Origin: Rhodobacterales bacterium HTCC2255
GTDB lineage: Bacteria; Pseudomonadota; Alphaproteobacteria; Rhodobacterales; Rhodobacteraceae
Length of the DNA: 64,000 bases
Reading direction: 5' to 3'
Assembly (NCBI GenBank): GCA_000153745.1
Contig: DS022282.1
Span: 1,594,816 to 1,658,815, forward strand
Under the pieces are notes generated by a model. It saw only the letters and a list, made by a program, of their open reading frames with translations, was not told the DNA's origin and made no database searches. The translations under genes and the position numbers were made by a program. Below are positions 38,965 to 47,964 of the stretch, in pieces; the first letter of the stretch is position 1; the number at the start of each line of letters is the position of its first letter.

Positions 38965-39293
38965 CTGCGCGCATAACCACAGAATTTTGGATTTCAGCAT
39001 ACAGAAAGCGATTGGAGCTTTCTGAAGTTCCTGTTTTTGTTACAAAAAAGGGTGATGATACCGCTGGTGCAATTTTGGTAAAATTAAATACACTTGATGG
39101 TAATGCCAAGCTTTTCCATAGAACTTTTAATGAAAATTTTAACCGTGAGTGGGCTATTTTTTTATCTGGTAAAGAAACAGAAATTGATAATAATATTGTT
39201 GAACAAATTAAATTTGATTCAGATCTCTGGGTTCTTGAGGTTGAGGATAAAAATGGGAGACACTTGCTGGACGATAAGAGCTTGAACGTCTAA
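38961..39293 (+). CDS. DUF1491-family protein
   Basis: A 110-residue soluble protein. It starts MTARITTEFWISAYRKRLEL, with VTKKGDDTAGAILVKLN in the first half and a tail LWVLEVEDKNGRHLL, all matching the uncharacterised DUF1491 family. Members are consistently found between era and recO in Rhodobacterales and relatives. The start overlaps the era stop by four bases. Confidence 0.85.
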   Translation: MTARITTEFWISAYRKRLELSEVPVFVTKKGDDTAGAILVKLNTLDGNAKLFHRTFNENFNREWAIFLSGKETEIDNNIVEQIKFDSDLWVLEVEDKNGRHLLDDKSLNV

Positions 39294-39301
39294 TATGAAT
39301 A

Positions 39302-40033
39302 ATGGAATGGACTAGCGAAGGAGTGATTGTATCGGTACGTAAGTATGGAGAAAACTCTGTTATAATTGACACATTAACGCCGAAACATGGACGCCATTTA
39401 GGTGTTGTACGTGGTGGTGCGTCAAGGAAAATGGCAGCAACTATACAACCAGGGTCACAAGTTAAATTAGAGTGGCGCGCACGTTTGGAAGAACATTTAG
39501 GTAACTTTCGTGTTGAGCAATTAGAAAGCCGATCTGATATGTTTGATGATCGATTGAGGTTAGCTGCATTAAGTTCGATTTGTTCTATTGTTACTTTTTC
39601 ATTTCCAGAGCGCATGCCTGTGGCTGAACTTTATAATAGTACTTTGAATTTAATGGATACTTTAAATACAGGTGGAGATTGGAAGCCACTTTATGCACTT
39701 TGGGAATTGCAAGTGCTTGAAGAAATGGGCTTTGGGCTTGATTTAACATCATGTGCAGTGACGAATGTAACCCAAGACTTAATTTATGTTTCACCAAAAT
39801 CAGGAAGGGCAGTGAGTCGAAAAGCTGCCGGTGAATGGAAGGAAAGGCTTCTTCCATTACCAAGTTTTTTGCGAAACAAATTTGAAACTGCTAACCATGA
39901 AGATATTTTGAATAGTTTGAAAACTACTGGTCATTTTCTATCATCATGGTTAGCCACCTCTCTTGGTGAACGAAAGTTACCCGAAGCACGAAATCGCTTA
40001 ATTTCTCGATTGGAAAATAAAAAATTCTATTGA
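39302..40033 (+). CDS. recO: DNA repair protein RecO
   Basis: A 243-residue protein. The N-terminal OB-fold begins MEWTSEGVIVSVRKYGENS and includes HLGVVRGGASRK. The all-helical C-terminal domain contains WELQVLEEMGFGLDLTSCAVT, the remnant of the cysteine knuckle region. RecO anneals DNA and loads RecA with RecR. It is the last gene of the pdxJ-recO cluster and converges on pckA. Confidence 0.93.
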   Translation: MEWTSEGVIVSVRKYGENSVIIDTLTPKHGRHLGVVRGGASRKMAATIQPGSQVKLEWRARLEEHLGNFRVEQLESRSDMFDDRLRLAALSSICSIVTFSFPERMPVAELYNSTLNLMDTLNTGGDWKPLYALWELQVLEEMGFGLDLTSCAVTNVTQDLIYVSPKSGRAVSRKAAGEWKERLLPLPSFLRNKFETANHEDILNSLKTTGHFLSSWLATSLGERKLPEARNRLISRLENKKFY

Positions 40034-40036
40034 TAG

Positions 40037-41641
40037 TTACTTATTTTTTATTGCTTGAGCTAAAACTGATGGTCCTACAAAATTTTCATACTGAGAAAAA
40101 TTATCTACAAACATTGAAACAAGTTTTGAAGCAGCTTTATCATAAGCATTTCTGTCTTCCCATGTATCTCTAGGGTTTAATAATAAGGTATCTACACCAT
40201 CTAAATGTGTTGGCACCTCGAAGCCAAAGTTATCATCTTTACGGTATGAACTACTATTAAGTGAACCATTTAAAGCGGCAGTTAATAATGCTCGGGTAGC
40301 TTTTATTGGCATTCTGGAACCTTTTCCATATGCTCCTCCAGTCCAACCCGTATTGACTAACCAGCACTTTGATTTATTTTTTGCAATCTTATCACGTAGC
40401 AAAGCACCATAAACTTCAGGTCTCCGTGGCATAAATGGTGCACCAAAACATGTTGAAAAAGTTGGTTGAGGTTCGGTTACTCCTCGCTCTGTTCCCGCTA
40501 CCTTAGAAGTGAAACCTGAGAGAAAATGATACATAGCCTGCTCTGGTGATAACCTTGCGATTGGTGGTAAAACGCCAAATGCATCACAGGTCAGCATTAT
40601 TATATTATTAGGTTGCCCACCAATAGCAGTATCTGAAGCGTTAGAAATATATTCTAGAGGATAAGCACATCTCATATTGGCGGTTATGCTATCATCATAA
40701 AAATCTAAATCTTTTGAGTAATTATCGTAAACCATGTTTTCAATGACTGTTCCAAACTTTTCAGTCGTTGCATGAATTTCTGGCTCAGCTTCTGAAGATA
40801 GGTTTATGGTTTTAGCATAACACCCACCTTCGAAATTAAATGTTGTGGTATCTGACCAGCCGTGTTCGTCGTCGCCAAGCAAAACGCGATTAGGATCAGC
40901 GGATAGAGTGGTTTTGCCCGTGCCTGATAAGCCAAAGAATACTGCAGTATCTGTTATATCTCCAATTGCATGATTCGCTGAGCAATGCATCGGCATTATA
41001 TTTTTTTCTGGTAAAAGGTAATTTAAAATTGAAAAAATAGACTTTTTGTTTTCACCAGCATATTCAGTACCTGCAATTAAAATTGTTTTTTGTTCAAATG
41101 AAATTGCAATAACAACATCTGATCTGCAGCCGTGTTTTAATGGATCTGAATTAAAAGTTGGGCAATTTATTACCGTGAATTCTGGTATGAAACTATTTAA
41201 CTCTTCAGTCTTTGGCCTGCGTAACATTGTTCGTATAAAAAGACTATGCCAAGCAAGTTCAGTAATCATTCGTACATTAAGTCTATGCTCTGGATCTGAA
41301 CCTCCATAAAGGTCTTGAACAAAGTATTCTTTTTGAGCCATGTGCTCTAGCATATCAGACTTTAATTTATTAAATGCGGACACTTCCATAGGTGGATTAT
41401 TTTCCCACCAAATTGTGCCTTGAACACTTTTCTCATTTACAACGAATTTATCTTTTGGGGATCGGCCAGTATATTTTCCAGTAGAGACAAGAAAAGATCC
41501 ACCATTACCTAATACACCTTCCCCACGTTTGATTGCTTCCGTTATTAGATCGTGATCTTTTAGATTATAAAAGATTTTCGCTGTGTTGAAAATTCCATTG
41601 TCTTCTAAAGTTTGATTTGGATTTACGCGTCCGACAATCAT
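40037..41641 (-). CDS. pckA: phosphoenolpyruvate carboxykinase (ATP)
   Basis: A 534-residue ATP-type PEPCK converting oxaloacetate to phosphoenolpyruvate, the entry to gluconeogenesis. The kinase-1a loop is [16 protein letters not shown] (about 235-250). Other features are NDDEHGW-type [11 protein letters not shown], the metal-binding [10 protein letters not shown] and the C-terminal [21 protein letters not shown] precedes the ATG. A perfect 16-bp palindrome lies 88 bases upstream of the start (41729-41744). Confidence 0.96.
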   Translation of the reverse strand: MIVGRVNPNQTLEDNGIFNTAKIFYNLKDHDLITEAIKRGEGVLGNGGSFLVSTGKYTGRSPKDKFVVNEKSVQGTIWWENNPPMEVSAFNKLKSDMLEHMAQKEYFVQDLYGGSDPEHRLNVRMITELAWHSLFIRTMLRRPKTEELNSFIPEFTVINCPTFNSDPLKHGCRSDVVIAISFEQKTILIAGTEYAGENKKSIFSILNYLLPEKNIMPMHCSANHAIGDITDTAVFFGLSGTGKTTLSADPNRVLLGDDEHGWSDTTTFNFEGGCYAKTINLSSEAEPEIHATTEKFGTVIENMVYDNYSKDLDFYDDSITANMRCAYPLEYISNASDTAIGGQPNNIIMLTCDAFGVLPPIARLSPEQAMYHFLSGFTSKVAGTERGVTEPQPTFSTCFGAPFMPRRPEVYGALLRDKIAKNKSKCWLVNTGWTGGAYGKGSRMPIKATRALLTAALNGSLNSSSYRKDDNFGFEVPTHLDGVDTLLLNPRDTWEDRNAYDKAASKLVSMFVDNFSQYENFVGPSVLAQAIKNK

Positions 41642-41728
41642 TAGATATGCTCCTTGGTAAACAAGTTTTTTAGCTGATGTGTTTTTGCTATATCTGACGG
41701 TTTTAAGAGTGTCGACAGCCTTATCCCA

Positions 41729-41744
41729 TTGTTAGCGCTAACAA
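41729..41744. promoter_or_regulatory. 16-bp perfect palindrome, LacI-family-type operator upstream of pckA
   Basis: TTGTTAGCGCTAACAA is perfectly self-complementary and has the central CG of LacI/GalR-family operators. It lies in the 270-base divergent region between pckA and hprK, much closer to pckA. In Sinorhizobium a LacI-type regulator (PckR) controls pckA, so a similar regulator is the likely ligand. That is inference; the regulator is not in the window. Confidence 0.65.
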
Positions 41745-41911
41745 ATTTTTTTTTATTAGAAACCTTTAACCATCGAGTTTATATCTAATAATAAACCCTT
41801 AAATTAATCAAATTTTGACGAGAAATGAATTATCTATAGAATAATATTATTCAAAATTATGTAATAGATACTAATATAAGATTTACAAATTAAGAGACTG
41901 GTAATGATTTT

Positions 41912-42343
41912 ATGATTGAGTTGAAAAGAGGTTTGCAACACGCTTCATGTGTGGATTTCAACGGAAAAGGGTTACTAATTCTAGGTGCCCCAAGAAGTGG
42001 AAAGTCATCATTAGCAATTGCATGTATGTCTATTGGCGCCACTTTAGTAGGAGATGACTATATAGAGATCAATGTTCATAATAAATGTATTATAGCTACT
42101 AGCCCACCAAACATTATGGGTAAGATTGAGGTATCTAGAGTGGGAATTTTGAATTGCAATTTTATTAACGAAACAAAAATAAATTTAATCATAAACATGT
42201 CTGAAGTTGAAACAATGAGACTACCTAAGCGGCGATATATATATTTAAATGAATGTAGGGTCCCTTTGATTTATGGTGGTAATATCCCTAATTTACATAT
42301 AATTGCTTCTCAGTTTTGCAAGATGGGCTTTGCTTCTGATTAA
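41912..42343 (+). CDS. hprK: HPr kinase/phosphorylase, short alphaproteobacterial form
   Basis: A 143-residue protein consisting only of the C-terminal kinase domain, as is normal in alphaproteobacteria. The P-loop is GAPRSGKSS (about 25-33), and LVGDDYIEI carries the acidic residues of the active site. It phosphorylates HPr on serine and so adjusts carbon regulation; its partner HPr is encoded 600 bases downstream. The two-component genes (chvI/chvG) that often lie between pckA and hprK in relatives are absent here. Confidence 0.88.
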   Translation: MIELKRGLQHASCVDFNGKGLLILGAPRSGKSSLAIACMSIGATLVGDDYIEINVHNKCIIATSPPNIMGKIEVSRVGILNCNFINETKINLIINMSEVETMRLPKRRYIYLNECRVPLIYGGNIPNLHIIASQFCKMGFASD

Positions 42344-42422
42344 TTTTTAGTAAAATTTTCAGAAGGTTATTTAAATAGCACAAGAAGCAATCTATTAAAC
42401 AATAAGATTTGAGATAGATCGG

Positions 42423-42450
42423 TTGCCATAATGCTATAAATACATATAGT
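42423..42450 (+). promoter_or_regulatory. possible promoter of the EIIA-HPr gene pair
   Basis: TTGCCA (42423-42428) and TATAGT (42445-42450) are 16 bases apart in the 195-base gap between hprK and the EIIA gene, about 90 bases before the GTG start. Confidence 0.35.
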
Positions 42451-42538
42451 TTAATTTGAATGAATGTGGCAGATTCTGTCATGCTTTAATAAAGAAAAGA
42501 CGTAACAAAATTGTATGTTACTTAGGAGAATTTTCCGA

Positions 42539-42934
42539 GTGATTGGTATTGTAATTGTTGGACATGGCCGGCTTGCAGAAGAATATTTAGCTGCAATAGA
42601 ACATGTGATGGGTCCACAAAAAGGTATTAGAGCAGTGTCTATTGCTGCTGAATGTGATCGCTCAAAAAAACAATCTGAAATTTGTGATGTTGCAAATTTT
42701 GTAGATACTGGAACAGGTGTAATTGTTGTTACTGATATGTTTGGTGGTTCACCTTCTAATTTATCAATGAAAGCTTGTGATTGTGATAATCGCCGAATTC
42801 TCTATGGCGCAAATCTTCCAATGCTTCTCAAATTAGCTAAGTCACGAACTATGAGCGTTGATCAAGCTTTAAATGTTTCGATGGAAGCTGGTAAAAAATA
42901 TATCAACTGCTGTAATGGATCGGCGGGAATTTAA
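42539..42934 (+). CDS. PTS EIIA component, mannose family, regulatory type
   Basis: A 131-residue protein starting at GTG 42539 (MIGIVIVGHGRLAEEYL) with AGGAGAA upstream; an ATG 24 bases earlier has no ribosome site and breaks family alignment. The phosphorylated histidine is His9 in VGHGRLA. VVTDMFGGSPSNLSM is the second family signature. It is thought to belong to the regulatory nitrogen/carbon PTS of alphaproteobacteria, which lacks sugar permeases. HPr follows after nine bases; enzyme I is not in the window. Confidence 0.88.
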   Translation: MIGIVIVGHGRLAEEYLAAIEHVMGPQKGIRAVSIAAECDRSKKQSEICDVANFVDTGTGVIVVTDMFGGSPSNLSMKACDCDNRRILYGANLPMLLKLAKSRTMSVDQALNVSMEAGKKYINCCNGSAGI

Positions 42935-42943
42935 AAATTTTTT

Positions 42944-43210
42944 ATGAAAAGTAGAATTAAAATTATAAACGAAAAAGGGCTTCATGCGCGTGCTTCAGCA
43001 AAGTTTGTTGAAGTTGTAGAATGCTATGATGCTTCGGTCATTGTATCAAAGGACGGTCTTGATGTGACCGGCAGCTCTATAATGGGACTTATGATGTTAG
43101 CGGCATCAAAGGGAACTTATATTGAGATAAGTACCTCTGGGAAAGAGGCGGAAAATCTATCGTATGCTTTAATAGCTTTAATCGATGGCTACTTTGGAGA
43201 AGGTTTCTAA
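42944..43210 (+). CDS. ptsH: HPr phosphocarrier protein
   Basis: An 88-residue HPr. The phosphotransfer histidine is in EKGLHARASAKFVE (His14), and the HPr-kinase target serine is in VTGSSIMGLMML (Ser44 or Ser45). Both sites are conserved, so it can report PTS flux and be controlled by the HprK encoded upstream. Confidence 0.94.
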   Translation: MKSRIKIINEKGLHARASAKFVEVVECYDASVIVSKDGLDVTGSSIMGLMMLAASKGTYIEISTSGKEAENLSYALIALIDGYFGEGF

Positions 43211-43230
43211 TTTAATGATTAATTTAGATT

Positions 43231-43260
43231 TTCAAAGGCTCTAAGTTTAGAGCCTTTGAA
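43231..43260. terminator. bidirectional terminator-like hairpin between ptsH and etfA
   Basis: TTCAAAGGCTCTAA and TTAGAGCCTTTGAA form a perfect 14-bp inverted repeat separated by two bases, between the ptsH stop and the convergent etfA stop. Only short T-runs flank it, so it may act by blocking read-through from both sides. Confidence 0.7.
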
Positions 43261-43266
43261 GTTTAA

Positions 43267-44193
43267 TTATAATGCGTCTGATAGTTCAGGAACTGCATCA
43301 AACAAATCAGCAACTAGACCATAGTCAGCAACTTGGAATATTGGTGCTTCTTCATCTTTATTTATTGCAACAATTATCTTTGAATCTTTCATTCCAGCTA
43401 AATGTTGGATTGCACCAGAAATCCCACACGCAATATAAAGGCTTGGTGCAACTACTTTGCCAGTTTGTCCAACTTGCCAATCATTTGGAGCATAACCAGA
43501 GTCAACAGCAGCGCGAGAAGCTCCAACAGCCGCATTTAATTTATCTGCAAGTGTCTCAATAATTGCAAAACTTTCTTCTGATCCAACCCCACGTCCACCT
43601 GAAACAACAATCTCAGCAGATGTTAACTCTGGTCTATCTGATGTTTGGACTTTATCTTCTACCCATTCAGATAAATTTGGATTTTCAGTTGCCGAAATGG
43701 TTTCAACTGTAGCTGAGCCAGTTTCAAGTGCGGCATCAAAACCAGCTGTTCTTATTGAAATAACTTTTTTTGCATCACTAGACTTTACAGTCTGAATAGC
43801 ATTTCCTGCATAGATTGGACGTTCAAATGTTTCTGCATCAATAATGCCAGTTACATCAGTGATGACCATTGCATCTAATAAAGCTGCAACTCTTGGCAAA
43901 ATATTTTTTGCATTTGATGTTGCTGGTGCTGCTATGTGATCATAATCAGCAGCTAAAGATACAATTAAATCAGCTGTTGGTTCAGCTAAACCATTCTGTA
44001 ATAATGAGCTATCAGCGCATAGAATATTTTTAATTCCTTCTAATTTAGAAGCTGCTGTGGCTGCAGAAGAGCAATCATTTGATGCACACAATAGTGTAAC
44101 ATCACCTAATTTTTTGACTGCGCTTAAAGCTTTTCCAGTTTGATCTATGGATATTTCACCACCTACGATTTCTGCTAGTAAAAGTACGGCCAT
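43267..44193 (-). CDS. etfA: electron transfer flavoprotein subunit alpha
   Basis: A 308-residue ETF alpha subunit. The FAD-binding C-terminal domain includes [34 protein letters not shown] and the signature [16 protein letters not shown], followed by [20 protein letters not shown]. It passes electrons from acyl-CoA and other dehydrogenases to ETF-ubiquinone oxidoreductase. Start and etfB stop share one base. Confidence 0.96.
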   Translation of the reverse strand: MAVLLLAEIVGGEISIDQTGKALSAVKKLGDVTLLCASNDCSSAATAASKLEGIKNILCADSSLLQNGLAEPTADLIVSLAADYDHIAAPATSNAKNILPRVAALLDAMVITDVTGIIDAETFERPIYAGNAIQTVKSSDAKKVISIRTAGFDAALETGSATVETISATENPNLSEWVEDKVQTSDRPELTSAEIVVSGGRGVGSEESFAIIETLADKLNAAVGASRAAVDSGYAPNDWQVGQTGKVVAPSLYIACGISGAIQHLAGMKDSKIIVAINKDEEAPIFQVADYGLVADLFDAVPELSDAL

Positions 44194-44954
44194 TATATAA
44201 CCCCCGCTTCATCTTTAAGTTTTGTAATTAATTCAGCTACGCTAGACACTTTTACACCAGCGGCTCTTTCAGCTGGCTCTGAAGTTGATACAACTGTTAA
44301 TCTAGGTGTTATATCTACGCCAAGATCTGATGGGATTTTTTCGTCCATAGGTTTTTTCTTTGCTTTCATTATATTTGGTAAAGAAGCATATCGAGGCTCA
44401 TTTAATCGTAGATCTACTGTAATAACTGCAGGCATTTTTATTTTTATTGTTTGCAAACCGCCATCAACTTCACGTGTTACAACCGCAGCATCTCCATCTA
44501 CATCAAGCTCTGATGCATAAGTCGCTTGTGACCATCCTAATAACGCTGAAAGCATTTGCCCGGTAGCATTCATATCATTATCTATTGCTTGTTTACCACA
44601 AAGCACTAGCTGAGGTTGCTCTTCATCTACAACTGCCTTTAGCAGTTTTGCTACTGATAAAGGCTCTATATCGTTATGAACATCACTTGTTGCTTCAATT
44701 AAAATTGCACGATCTGCGCCCATTGCAAGAGCAGTTCGCAATGTTTCTTGAGATTGCTTAACGCCAATTGATACGGCTATAATTTCATCAACCTTGCCAG
44801 CTTCTTTTAAACGAATAGCCTGTTCTACTGCGATCTCATCAAATGGGTTCATGGACATTTTAACGTTTGCAAGATCAACACCGCTTCCGTCAGCTTTAAC
44901 GCGAACTTTTACATTGTAGTCAATTACACGTTTAACGGGAACTAACACTTTCAT
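44193..44954 (-). CDS. etfB: electron transfer flavoprotein subunit beta
   Basis: A 253-residue ETF beta subunit starting [19 protein letters not shown]. The ATG at 44954 has AGGAG eight bases upstream; an ATG six bases earlier is too close to it. AMP-binding and signature stretches are [29 protein letters not shown] and [23 protein letters not shown]. It lies upstream of etfA with one-base overlap. Confidence 0.95.
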   Translation of the reverse strand: MKVLVPVKRVIDYNVKVRVKADGSGVDLANVKMSMNPFDEIAVEQAIRLKEAGKVDEIIAVSIGVKQSQETLRTALAMGADRAILIEATSDVHNDIEPLSVAKLLKAVVDEEQPQLVLCGKQAIDNDMNATGQMLSALLGWSQATYASELDVDGDAAVVTREVDGGLQTIKIKMPAVITVDLRLNEPRYASLPNIMKAKKKPMDEKIPSDLGVDITPRLTVVSTSEPAERAAGVKVSSVAELITKLKDEAGVI

Positions 44955-45011
44955 ATGCATTTCTCCTAAATCATCGGAATTTATTTATTTGTAATTATCA
45001 AGAGTCTTGTA

Positions 45012-45040
45012 TCTTTATTAGTATGTGCCGAAAAGTGCAA
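45012..45040 (-). promoter_or_regulatory. possible promoter of etfBA
   Basis: Minus-strand TTGCAC (45035-45040) and TAAAGA (45012-45017), 17 bases apart, about 60 bases upstream of etfB. Confidence 0.3.
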
Positions 45041-45132
45041 AATAGACAGTTTAAGCCATTATTACGCCGCGTTAGGTGTAAACTTCTTTATCACATAATA
45101 TACTATTTAGAGAATTTCCAAGACTCAGACTG

Positions 45133-45705
45133 TTATCTGTTTGCGCCGGGTACCCATAATATATCATCTGCACCATTATTATTAGCAACTCTGCCAGCAA
45201 CAAAAAACCAATCTGATAAACGATTTAGATATTTAACCGCATCTTTGTTAATATCTTCTAGCGTTGCTAGTTCTACACAGATTCTTTCCGCTCTTCGTGA
45301 TATAGTTCTGCATAAATGTAGATGTGCAGCTAGCTGAGATCCACCAGGTAAAATAAAGCTTTTTAAGGGCGAAAGGTTTTTGTTCATACTGTCAATCTCA
45401 GTTTCTAAACGTTCAACCTGTGACGAAGCAACACGTAACGGTGGGTATTCTGCATCTGCGTCGTTGGCCATATCTGGGCGGCACAAATCAGCGCCTAAAT
45501 CAAACAAATCGTTTTGGATCATTTTTAAACCAGTATCTATATTTTCGCTTGAATATAGCCTTGCTAATCCAACCGTTGCATTGGTTTCATCAACAGTACC
45601 ATATGCATTTACACGTAAGGATTGTTTGCCAACGCGTTGCCCATTGCCTAAAGCAGTTTCTCCAGAATCACCTGTTTTTGTATATATTTTATTTAATGTA
45701 ACCAT
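45133..45705 (-). CDS. cobO: ATP:cob(I)alamin adenosyltransferase (PduO type)
   Basis: A 190-residue PduO-family enzyme making adenosylcobalamin. The ATP-binding N-terminus is KIYTKTGDSGETALGNGQRV, and the helical bundle motif RTISRRAERICVEL is intact. The symbol cobO follows common alphaproteobacterial usage; pduO or mmaB is equally apt. It starts just after the HIG1 gene and lies upstream of etfBA, the usual Rhodobacterales order. Confidence 0.92.
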   Translation of the reverse strand: MVTLNKIYTKTGDSGETALGNGQRVGKQSLRVNAYGTVDETNATVGLARLYSSENIDTGLKMIQNDLFDLGADLCRPDMANDADAEYPPLRVASSQVERLETEIDSMNKNLSPLKSFILPGGSQLAAHLHLCRTISRRAERICVELATLEDINKDAVKYLNRLSDWFFVAGRVANNNGADDILWVPGANR

Positions 45706-45709
45706 TTTT

Positions 45710-45904
45710 TTAACTACCTTTTAATGCAATAAATAATAAAATTAAACCAATCGCTATGGCTTGTAAGATAATGCGCCACCTCATTAATTTATTGGCATAC
45801 TTACGATTGAAATTTCCGCCTGTAGTAAATCCGCCAAGTCCAACCATGAGCACAATTAGTACTGCCAGTATTGCAATAACAACAATTATATAAAGAAAGT
45901 CCAT
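45710..45904 (-). CDS. HIG1-domain twin-helix small membrane protein
   Basis: A 64-residue protein with two membrane helices. It starts MDFLYIIVVIAIL at the ATG with AGGA eight bases upstream (an ATG six bases earlier is too close). The loop NFNRKYANKLMRWRI between the helices is the HIG1-domain signature. Related proteins associate with respiratory complexes in mitochondria and alphaproteobacteria. It precedes cobO by four bases. Confidence 0.85.
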   Translation of the reverse strand: MDFLYIIVVIAILAVLIVLMVGLGGFTTGGNFNRKYANKLMRWRIILQAIAIGLILLFIALKGS

Positions 45905-45958
45905 AAACATAATCCTTTTTTTTATGATTTAGCTCGACGCTATATGAAGTCTATATTT

Positions 45959-46792
45959 TTAAAGTTTAGATTTGATCCAGTCTAATACGCGCGTTGAAAA
46001 TAACCTATTACAGACTCCGGCTATAAAAGTAGGCATTGTTACATAATACCTAGGAGATGGGCGTTTTGACTCAAGTGCATGAATTATTTTTTGAGTAACT
46101 GCAGATGCTGGTAACTGGCCAAAATCAAGAGTATTTGTTGTAGAATATAATCTTGGGATTAATTTTTTTTCATAAAAGAGAATATCTCTCGAGGATTTCC
46201 AGTTAATCCATTTTTCGAAATGTTGTTGAGAATTAATTCGAATATTTGCAGTAATAGGACCTGGTTCAATTAAGATAACTTTAATAGGAGACTTTCCAAG
46301 TTCTAATCTTAAAGTATCTGTCAAACCTTCCATGGCAAACTTTGTCGCATTATATGCTCCCCGAGCCTTTATAGCTGTAAAACCTAATATTGATGAACAA
46401 TTTATAATTCTACCGTGACCTTGATCTTGCATAATAGGTAGAATTTTATTTATAAGATCAAAGTAGCCAAAAAGATTAACCTCAAAAATTGCTCTATAAG
46501 CTTCTCTCGGTATATCTTGCACTAACCCCGGTATAGCATATGCTCCGTTATTATATAAAGCATCCAACGTACCATTAGTTCGCTTGAGTGTTTCAGTTAC
46601 CGCGGCTTGAACGCTTTTCTCACATGAATAATCAAGAGTAAAACTCTCAAGGCCTTCATTTCGAAGTCTTATGCAGTCTTCTTCAAGGCGGCAAGTTGCA
46701 AAAACCCGCCAACCTTTTTGTAATAGAGTATGGGCAGCATCGTACCCAATTCCTGTAGAACATCCTGTTATTAAAATTGTTTTTTTGGTCAA
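45959..46792 (-). CDS. short-chain dehydrogenase/reductase
   Basis: A 277-residue classical SDR. The cofactor site is ITGCSTGIGYDAA, NAG-like NNGAY follows, and the active-site Tyr and Lys are in YNATKFAMEGL, with catalytic Ser in INCSSILGF. The start is a TTG (MTKKTILITG) with weak GAAAG upstream. The substrate is unknown, but the PGPITANI segment and long C-terminus resemble retinol-dehydrogenase/ketoreductase-like members. It is last in a four-gene operon after SixA. Confidence 0.87.
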   Translation of the reverse strand: MTKKTILITGCSTGIGYDAAHTLLQKGWRVFATCRLEEDCIRLRNEGLESFTLDYSCEKSVQAAVTETLKRTNGTLDALYNNGAYAIPGLVQDIPREAYRAIFEVNLFGYFDLINKILPIMQDQGHGRIINCSSILGFTAIKARGAYNATKFAMEGLTDTLRLELGKSPIKVILIEPGPITANIRINSQQHFEKWINWKSSRDILFYEKKLIPRLYSTTNTLDFGQLPASAVTQKIIHALESKRPSPRYYVTMPTFIAGVCNRLFSTRVLDWIKSKL

Positions 46793-46810
46793 AACTGATC
46801 TTTCAAAGTT

Positions 46811-47311
46811 TTATTTAAGTTCACTGGGAATAACGAAATCCATAAGATCACCAGAAGAAAATTTCAATTGACGCCAACTTGATACATTGAAGTCAACTAC
46901 AGTAGTAGCGCCAGATGGGTATCCTAAAAACCTGTAATGAATTGGAGGAGATTTACATATTTTTTCTGCAAATTCACCAATTCCTGGATTATGTGCAGTT
47001 AAAAATACAACATCTTCAGTAGCTGAATTGAGGCAATTCAAAATTATATTTGGTGATGAATGATATAGATCGTTGGTGTAAGAAACTTTTGCATTACTAT
47101 TTATTTTTGAATTAATGGTTTCCCAAGTTTGAATACATCTAGTTGCGGTAGACGAAAAAGCTTCTTTCGGGATGTAATTATTAGAAGACAGCCAATGACC
47201 TATAAGACCACAAGCCTCCAACCCACGTTCATTTAGTGTCCGTTGAAAGTCTGTATGTTCTAAATTTTCCCATCCAGATTTTGCATGGCGAGTTAGTATT
47301 AGCCTTTTCAT
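46811..47311 (-). CDS. SixA-like histidine phosphatase
   Basis: A 166-residue phosphoglycerate-mutase-fold phosphatase. The catalytic RHAKSGW is at the N-terminus and the second histidine is in LTAHNPGIGEFA. SixA removes phosphate from histidine phosphotransfer proteins in E. coli, but many homologues have other substrates. The start overlaps the ferredoxin gene stop (ATGA). Confidence 0.85.
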   Translation of the reverse strand: MKRLILTRHAKSGWENLEHTDFQRTLNERGLEACGLIGHWLSSNNYIPKEAFSSTATRCIQTWETINSKINSNAKVSYTNDLYHSSPNIILNCLNSATEDVVFLTAHNPGIGEFAEKICKSPPIHYRFLGYPSGATTVVDFNVSSWRQLKFSSGDLMDFVIPSELK

Positions 47312-47964
47312 TTAATTCCTTTGAAAGCATTCATATGTAGGAGACTATGTTCTGAATTATATTTTACTGCAACTGAAATTGGGCATGAAGTTCTTACTTT
47401 GCACGAGTTTGTCATACAGTTTTCTCCTCTATTAGTATCTAAAAAATCATAACAACTTTGAATGTCATAACCTTCTGGAGTTAAGGCATCTATTGGACAT
47501 GCATTTATACAGGGTTTTTTGATACATTTAATACATGGCTTTTCGGGGTACCTTTTCCTTAATTTAATCTTTTGGTCAAATATTAATGCGCCACGATAGC
47601 TTACCATTAGTCCCATTTTACTATGAATCAACATACCAATGGGAGAGTCCCATGCTTCACCAGATAATTTTGCCCACTCAAAAAAAGGGGCACCAAAATT
47701 TTTCCCAAAAGGAAATTTAGGCTCAGCAGAAACCTTAATTGCAATATTTGAAATTACTCTTTTTGACCATGTATCTATAGGATCTATTATTTTTTGATGA
47801 TATTCATCACTTTTCTTGAATATGGGCCAAAAATTATATGCAGGACTTAATAGTATTATAGTTTGTTTAAAATTTTTATGAAAAGAGCCTGAAACTTCTA
47901 ATCCATTTATTTTAGCATGAGCTTCAATATCTGAAAGTTTTATAATTTTTTGAATGGGATCCAA
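47308..47964 (-). CDS. QueG-related 4Fe-4S ferredoxin-like protein
   Basis: A 218-residue protein with a globular N-terminal domain (about 1-135) and a C-terminal iron-sulfur part. The first cysteine set is CIKCIKKPCINACPIDAL; a second set follows in SCYDFLDTNRGENC, NSCKVRTSCP, so two clusters are possible. The layout resembles the C-terminal half of epoxyqueuosine reductase but the catalytic barrel parts are not evident. The start is a TTG lying 25 bases inside the desaturase gene. The function is unknown; it may pass electrons to the neighbouring desaturase. Confidence 0.8.
   Translation of the reverse strand: MDPIQKIIKLSDIEAHAKINGLEVSGSFHKNFKQTIILLSPAYNFWPIFKKSDEYHQKIIDPIDTWSKRVISNIAIKVSAEPKFPFGKNFGAPFFEWAKLSGEAWDSPIGMLIHSKMGLMVSYRGALIFDQKIKLRKRYPEKPCIKCIKKPCINACPIDALTPEGYDIQSCYDFLDTNRGENCMTNSCKVRTSCPISVAVKYNSEHSLLHMNAFKGIK

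Noticed and set aside
45023-45337. Plus-strand open frame over the etfB upstream region and the cobO gene
   Set aside because: It is mostly antisense to the clear PduO-type gene, has no recognisable protein character and no ribosome-binding site.
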